Assembly (NCBI RefSeq): GCF_039555335.1
Contig: NW_027305506.1
Coordinates: 868,001-932,000 of the forward strand
Length of the DNA: 64,000 bases
Direction: 5' to 3'
Source of the DNA: Amphiura filiformis
Lineage: Eukaryota > Echinodermata > Ophiuroidea > Amphilepidida > Amphiuridae
A program made the translations under genes and the position numbers. The notes beneath the pieces were generated by a model that did no database searches, was not told where the DNA came from, and saw only the letters and a list, made by a program, of their open reading frames with translations. Positions 57,735 through 64,000 of the stretch are shown piece by piece (position 1 is the first letter of the stretch; each line of letters begins with the position of its first letter).

Positions 57735-59535
57735 CAAGAATGCCCTATCTGTAATAGCTGCTCTATAGATATTTAACACACTCTGCATTGTATATTGTAC
57801 ACATATGACACCTGGCAGCTATTACAGATGGCGCAATCTTTGCACACAACCGTTGACATTGAGATATTAAGAGCAAGAATCCCCTACCTGCAATAGCTTC
57901 CATATTGACATTAGACAGTTTCTGTATTCAATATTGTACACACATTACACATGGCATCTATTACAGATAGGGCAATGTTGCACAAAACCACTGACATTAA
58001 GGTATTAAGGTAGTATGAACGGCTAATCAGGCTTGCAGCAAAATAGCCACAGTAGCAAATCAGAATTATGTATAAATTTAAAACTTAGAACAAACTAAAG
58101 ATAAGTCTTCACTCCATCTCTTTTTAGTGTTTCATACAAATTCTAACTTTTCTTATGTATTTCTTAATTTTTTGAAAATTACCTAAATTTTTCCACATTT
58201 GAATTTTTTTAGGCTACATGGAGTGTGCTATGGTATCCAAAGTTTCAGGGATGGTGTATAAGCTTAATATCTAAATTCTCTCGCCAGCTTTTTTAGATAG
58301 TGTTTAATTTTTTAGAAAATTGATTTTTAAATTTTTGATTTTAGGGAAATTTAGAACCACCTATAACTTAAAATAGAAACACTTAATTAAAAAAAGCTGG
58401 TGAGAGAATGTTCTAAATTTGATTACCTTTCATATGACACCTTGTTTGTTGAAATTGGACCTATAGTTAGCTCCAAAAAAATTCTAGAATTTAGGTTATT
58501 TAGTGTTTCTAGAAAAAGTCAAGAAAAAAGTACTAACATTACCATTACATATCTCCTTTGTTAAAACTAAAATCTTGGAAAAAAATCACTGTCCTTATTA
58601 AGTAGCATTTTTGCAATAACATAAATCAAAAACCAGATTTATGCAGTGGGTATAAAGAAGAAAAAATAACATTTAAACAAATTATCTGTTTTCATAAATT
58701 AACACTCCATGTGCAAAGTCTATGGAGTTTTTCAATCACAAAAAATTGCAAGTCAAAAACGCTCTATTGGAAAAAATTAAAAATTGGCAGGTGAGTTTTT
58801 CTCACCCATCTACACATTCTGTATTATTTTCAACCAAATCTGAGCATGACACTGTAGCCGTTCATACTACCTTAAGAACGTCTACTTGCAATAGCTGCTC
58901 TAGAGACATTTGACAGCTTCTGCATTGTATATTGTACACATATGACACATGGCAGCTATTGCAGATGGGGCAATCTTTGCACACAACCCTTGATATTGAG
59001 ATATTAAGAGCCCGGGATTAAGAGCAAGAATGCCCTACCTGCAATAGCTGCCATATAGACATTGGACAGTTTCTGTATTCGATATTGTACACACATTACA
59101 CATGGCATCTATTACAGATAGGGCAATGTTGCACACAACCGTTGACATTGAGATATTAAGAGCAAGAATCCCCTACCTGCAATAGCTTCCATATAGACAT
59201 TAGACAGTTTCTGTATTCAATATTGTACACACATTACACATGGCATCTATTACAGATAGGGCAATGTTGCACAAAAACGTTGACATTAAGGTGTTAAGAA
59301 CAAGAACATCTACCTGCAATAGCTGCTCTAGAGACATTTGACAGTTTCTGTATTCTATATTGTACACATATGACACATGGCAGCTATTACAGGCAGGGTA
59401 ATCTTTGCTTACAACCCTTGATATTGGCCCTATCAGCAATAGCTGCCCTATAGAAAATTGACAGTTTCTGTATTTATTTTGTCACATATGACACCTGCCC
59501 TGGCAGCTATTACAGGTAGGGCAATCTTGCACTAC
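57735..59535. repeat. tandem array of fold-back units, ~132-bp period
   Basis: Seven units begin near 57750, 57880, 58875, 59030, 59168, 59300 and 59420. Each unit has tgccctacctgcaatagctg at its start and the complement ggcagctattacagatagggc about 100 bp later, so each unit can fold on itself. Spacer words are gcacacaacc-ttgacattgag and atattaagagcaaga. The third spacing is lengthened by an extra gagcccgggatt. The second unit boundary is interrupted by the element at 58009-58871. Frames through it are repeat translations. Confidence 0.92.
58009..58871. mobile_element. 863-bp element with TTAA target duplication (piggyBac-like MITE)
   Basis: GGTAGTATGAACGGCTA at the left and TAGCCGTTCATACTACC at the right are a perfect 17-bp inverted pair. 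TTAA lies directly on both sides (58005-58008, 58872-58875). Another unit of the same array has the uninterrupted ggtgttaagaacaag at the matching place (about 59289), so the boundaries are confirmed by an empty site. TTAA duplication is the hallmark of piggyBac-type transposition, though piggyBac ends usually begin CC. The interior is AT-rich and non-coding. Confidence 0.9.
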
Positions 59536-60264
59536 GCCCTTGCACGACCTTCAATAATGGGAAGTAGGAAAATTGTAAGATAATTACAATGATATTTTCA
59601 TTTGTAAAAAAACCTGACAAGAAATAAATAATAATTTATGTTTATATCTTTATATCAGTGGAAAGTGTTTAAAGCAACTGCATGCTAGCCCCATCAACTT
59701 TGCTAAACATGGATTGTCCTTACACTGTATTTAATTAAGATAAATTGTGTGATTAAACAATTTTACGATAGACAGTCAACAATGTAGCTTCATACTCCCC
59801 CGGTGGAAGATATTTCAAAATCTTTCACATAGTAAGTATGAACTTCAAATGGATTACCCCAATTTGGCATGAACTGTGTATACTTTTAGGAAGAACAGTA
59901 GTAAATATTATCTTATATAAATACAGTATACAATAAAGTTATGAAAAAAAAAACCACCAAAATAAGCTGTATGACATATCTTCTGAGCAATACAAATATA
60001 CATCTCAAAAGATAGCTGGCAAATTTGCACTGCTCTGTCTGACAAATGTAATAGTGCAAATCTTTTTCAACAGAATGCTTGATTTTTCTTCCAAAGAGTC
60101 CCAGTATTCCAAGATTTACAGGGGCGTATACAATCATGGATGTACAGTGTACTTTCAAATTGAATTTCATGGATTTGAATCCCTGCAAACAAATAAATCA
60201 AACAAAACAACACAATAACCAACTCTTAAAAGGCTTATTCAGTGAGCCCAGTGAAAGTGTAAAC
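59536..60264. other. no gene seen
   Basis: A weak family D-like stretch lies near 59795-59865 (cccccggtggaagatatttc, cttcaaatggattaccccaa). Nothing else is supported. Confidence 0.4.
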
Positions 60265-60580
60265 AAATTAAATTTGTGTATAAATTGCCTAAAAGTGAAG
60301 AATAAATCGTTAAAATTGTCATTAGGTATTTTTGAAATCAAATATCTGCAAAGTATTGACAAAGTTGAAACCCCATTCAAATACATGCAGTGAATTGCTC
60401 TCCTTTAGCAGAGAAATTACAGATTCATAAAAAATGTCTTATTTCTCTTTAATACACAGCTTTCGCCTTTACCATAAGCAGGCTATGTTAGCACATCTAT
60501 GACACTGACAAAGGTGCCAAAATTTTGATGATTTTTACGATCCTCCGGATGAGCAAATCACTAACTATGCCTTTCATTTA
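60265..60580. repeat. dispersed ~320-bp repeat, copy 2
   Basis: Second copy of the segment at 54296-54640, same orientation, about three-quarters identical by eye. A 104-codon frame across its left part is not conserved in the other copy. Confidence 0.8.
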
Positions 60581-60595
60581 TAATACTATATGCAG

Positions 60596-60662
60596 AGGAC
60601 AACTTGTCTCAATTCTGTAGAGGACAACTTGTCTCCATTCTGTAGGGGACAACTTGTCCCCT
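60596..60662 (+). repeat. three-copy ~27-bp repeat
   Basis: gaggacaacttgtctc with aattctgta recurs three times, the last with ggggacaacttgtcccc, which makes a small palindrome. Confidence 0.9.
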
Positions 60663-60829
60663 TGCATCTGGTAAGCTTAGTCTGTAGTAAATAGCATTGT
60701 GTCATGAGACATGTCATACTTCTGATGAAGATTTTACAGCATTACACTTGTCTGACATTACCGTAATTGTAACTTTCTTAAACTATGGCAAGAAGTTAAA
60801 GTGTGCTCTTTTCAATGATATATCAGAAT

Positions 60830-60919
60830 GAGATATTCCAAATGAAATTCATACACCCTATGGAAGACATTTTCATCTTCTGCATAGGGGGTGTACAGGT
60901 TTCAACTGGAATGGCCCAA
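60830..60919. mobile_element. MITE family D, minimal copy
   Basis: gatattccaaatgaaattca, tacaccctatggaagaca and their complements (ctgcatagggggtgtaca, tttcaactggaatggccca) lie within 90 bp, so almost only the two ends remain. Confidence 0.85.
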
Positions 60920-62544
60920 TACACAATTTGAATACAGAAGCTAACAGGAAAAACCAGTAAATTGTAGTCATGTAAGATTTCTGACATATTACCATTTTAC
61001 ATTATTTTCACAAATTATAAAATTCTGTTATTTTTCAATCTCAGGTATATTCCCTTTTCATTTTGAAACACTTTGTACAGAATGGGGCAAAACTAAGGCC
61101 ACATAAAAAAATAATATGTTTCATGTTAACCTCCCTCATCACTTTCTTGAATAATGTTAATTTAATTAATTTTAATGTTAAATTAAAGCTTTTACTACTT
61201 AAATAAAATGTTCATGCTGATAAGCATAGCCAGCATGAATCATTTTCAAGTGTTCTTGGCACTTTCAGGAGTCTTGCCCATCATAATCTTGAAATTAAAA
61301 CAGAGATTTAATTCATTGTTTTTCTCAGAGATGCTCAAAACATCTGTATCAAGGTCATTTTTGCAACAAAAAAAAAAACACCTCCCTGTCATCTCCCTTT
61401 TCCAAAAACGTGAAGACGTGAAACATTTGTTAAAATTTTATGTGACAAAATAAATTCCAGTGCCTATTTTGTTAATATGTGTAATATTGAATCTCATTAG
61501 CTTTAGAATTAAATTCCCTGGGTGCAATAAGACATCAACTTTTGTCACAATTACAGCACCATAGGCTTTGTTTTTCAAAGTATAATTTACTTATTAAAGA
61601 ACGTAACTCTCATGTGGAAACCAGCATTCTACACAAATCTTGTACCATGGTTTTAAGTATCAGCCGTCAAAATATACTTTCATTATTTCACATGTACCAA
61701 TTATGGTTTTTGATTCAAATATATTTTCAGTAATATATTGCGGCGATTATTAAATTAGAGTTGGTCGTCTGTGATTGCCAAGGGACCATGACTCTCCTTA
61801 TTTCAAGCACGGATCCAGCATATATGAAACCATCACTATAATTAAATACAGAATTAAAAAGACTAGTTTGCGGCTGACATAACTGTCAATCTAACTCCCC
61901 ACGACCCTTGGTTGGAAGCTCGTAAAAGGAAAGTTGGTTCATCTGGTGTCAATTAAAGAAAAAAGGAATAGCAGAAAATGGTACATGTACTTTTACAAGG
62001 TAAAAAGCACCGTTTCTAAGCATTGTTGACATGGTGCTTTCAGGAAAGAAAGTTTCCTTTTAACTAATACCTAACTTTTGAGACAGTTTGTATATATGAA
62101 GGTGTAAAATTAACCACTGCGTTTAGAAACTCAATCATCACAAAACTCATAAACAAACCGCCCCCAAGTTTGATTGACAGATGACCTCAGATGCAAACTA
62201 TAGTAGAACTTTCCTTTGATTGAACACAACTGTCAACAGCTGTACACAATCTGACTGCGACCATATCTGTGCATATTTCAAAATACAACACGAATGCACA
62301 ACTTTGGATACTTAATGAAAATACTAACCAATTTAATTACAAGTGTGTTGGCATGGTTGGATTCACTTCCCTCACACACAGTTCATTACACAGTGTACGG
62401 AGAAGATCATTATGCTATTGACAGCTGTATTCATTCAAATGAAATTTCCACTAGTCTTTTAAATTATTAAAGCAGACAGTTACTCTGCTTGATAACATGT
62501 TAACCCCATGGGCACTATAAAAGCCAAATTATTAGCTTCTAAGA
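60920..62544. other. no gene seen
   Basis: AT-rich, no supported gene. An 81-codon frame at 61208-61453 has no recognised similarity. Confidence 0.4.
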
Positions 62545-62690
62545 ACTATTTTGATTGGTTACAAAGAGGACTATATCATGCATTGAGCCAATAAGAAATT
62601 TGGAAACAGTGAGCATGGCTATCTAAAAAGCTTGATTTTGATTGGTTATTCAGATGATTATATTAGGCAATTAACCAATGAGGGCCCTGT
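62545..62690. repeat. CCAAT-containing fold-back words, two copies
   Basis: attttgattggttac...ggactatatcatgcattgagccaat (about 62549-62593) and ttttgattggttattcagatgattatat...aattaaccaatgaggg (about 62636-62683) are related fold-backs. A third copy at about 63697-63745 is closest to the second. Confidence 0.7.
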
Positions 62691-63690
62691 AAGAAAGGCA
62701 GTAGTGCCGACTGCCGACGGGTTTAATTATAATTCAAACATAAATTGAAAGACAAGAAAAACTGTGCGTGGTAAAACCAGAAAATAATTCAAAATGTATA
62801 CAACAAATAATAATAATAAAATCAAAAGTTATGAAAATGAATCATGGAAAACAGCCAGAATTGTACATTACTGATGTCTGACTCAATTTACCAGGTCAAT
62901 ACATTACATAATTAGGCAAAATGTCACAGGTTGCACTCCACCAGCTACTATAGGATCCACAACTTAAGTTCCCCTAACACTTTCTGAAATAAACTGAAAC
63001 AACATTTTACAAAATGTAAAATAGTTTGTGTATAGCCTTATTTGTCTTACACATCTTTTGGGGCACAATGATTCATTGTGTAAAATAAAGATCCCATTGC
63101 AAAAGTAGCATCTGGAGTCCATAGGCGACAACTCTCTAGTAAGCCAGGCCTATTCTAGTGTTTGTTAAGGAAAGTTGGCTCCTATGGACAACTTTTAAAA
63201 TGGCTTATTTGTTGCGTAATGAACCATTGTACCCGAACACAATAATATGTGATGCTATAAATTGGTCCAGATGTGTAAATAAATATGGCAACACATTTGT
63301 TACATTTTGTAAAAAAAAAATTCCATTTATTTCAAATTTATAATTTATGTATCCTATAGTATCAAACCCAAAGCATTTTAAGCTACACCTAATCATTTTA
63401 TATTATATAGGTAACAATAAATACACTGATATTTAATTTCATGAGTTGTTAATTACCAAAATAATTGTGGCATAACTGAGATTACATATTCATGAATCAG
63501 TTAGAACAATGCTCCATCAAATTCTGTGTACAAAATATTATAAATTTAGCAAAAACTTTTCCATACGCGTAATAATGCAAAGCTTTTTAAATTATTGTAA
63601 AACAAGTCAAACATTTCTAATGGTAATTATGATGAATTTAAATATGGAATAGTACAGTTGACATGTGATATTGGAAACGCCTAAAAGCTC
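62691..63690. other. no gene seen
   Basis: AT-rich, no supported gene. Confidence 0.4.
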
Positions 63691-63746
63691 TATTCTGATT
63701 GGTTACTCAGATGATTATATCATGTAATTAACCAATCAGGGAAAGT
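63691..63746. repeat. CCAAT fold-back, third copy
   Basis: ttctgattggttactcagat, gattatatcatg and aattaaccaatcaggg; the ends attggtta and taaccaat pair. Confidence 0.75.
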
Positions 63747-63773
63747 GTAAGTGATCACTAATCATTCTTCAAT

Positions 63774-63932
63774 TGGGCTACTCCATATGAAATCCATACA
63801 CTCTCTATAGAAGCCATGACCTTAATCTCCCACATAGGGGAGTGGAAATTTCAAATGGGATTAGCTGAATGAGTGGCTAAATTTGAAATCTACACCCCAT
63901 GTGTGAAAAGATTAAGAACATGTCTTCCATAG
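63774..63932. mobile_element. MITE family D, decayed copies
   Basis: tgggctactccatatgaaat, ccatacactctctatagaag and gaccttaatctcccacatag are followed by aaatttcaaatgggattagc, then a second right half with gaaatctacaccccatgtg and catgtcttccatagag. This is a copy plus a partial copy, both diverged. Confidence 0.7.
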
Positions 63933-63944
63933 AGAGAGCTGTCA

Positions 63945-64000
63945 ATTCTCACGCATTGGGCACGAGTCTCACAGATTTGGGCACTTTCTCATGGTCTCAC
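63945..64000 (-). repeat. end of a dispersed repeat, cut by the window edge
   Basis: tctcacgcattgggcacgag, tctcac and cactttctcatggtctcac are the complement of about 39005-39045. The element continues beyond the window. Confidence 0.75.

Noticed and set aside
1-64000. CRISPR array, rRNA genes, LTR elements or Polintons
   Set aside because: The regular repeats are minisatellites or satellites without unique spacers, and no rRNA, LTR pair, capsid or integrase-like sequence was seen.

Overview
The window looks like a non-coding-rich nuclear stretch from an invertebrate animal. It is AT-rich with long introns or intergenic space and GT-AG splice sites. Microsatellites, tRNA-derived SINE heads, LINE tails, a great many small inverted-repeat DNA transposons (MITEs) and the scattered word TAGGCCTA fill most of it. 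The one convincing coding block is a NOD-like receptor (NLR) exon of the kind greatly expanded in sea urchins, other echinoderms, hemichordates and amphioxus. I therefore infer a marine invertebrate deuterostome, most likely an echinoderm; this is not proven by the sequence.

Layout. 1-6.67 kb: minisatellites, a MITE nested in another MITE, a 5'-truncated LINE tail, microsatellites, and palindromic DNA around 5.2-6.1 kb. 6671-8580: a 1.9-kb NLR exon (end of the NACHT-associated helical region, acidic linker, leucine-rich repeats with a recent 159-bp internal duplication) bounded by good splice sites. The NACHT ATPase exon is not in the window. 8.63-10.09 kb: six copies of a ~215-281-bp tandem repeat, the first of which carries a possible 26-nt micro-exon in frame with the NLR exon. 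10.3-13.7 kb: three datable DNA-transposon insertions with target-site duplications. 15.4-27.9 kb: weak evidence for the 5' end and small exons of an unrecognised gene, among fold-back elements, a SINE and a second LINE tail. 28-43 kb: fold-back elements and a ~2.2-kb transposon complex. 44.3-48.1 kb: dense MITEs, including one that carries a palindromic tRNA-Thr-like insert. 48.45-49.94 kb: a ~145-bp satellite with a 281-bp higher-order repeat. 57.7-59.5 kb: a tandem array whose every unit is itself a fold-back, interrupted by a TTAA-flanked element. The rest holds dispersed repeat fragments with no visible gene.

Apart from the NLR exon I see no complete gene. Most open frames are chance frames or translations of repeats. 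I saw no retroviral or LTR element, Polinton, CRISPR array, rRNA gene or intact tRNA gene. All repeat boundaries and identities were judged by eye.
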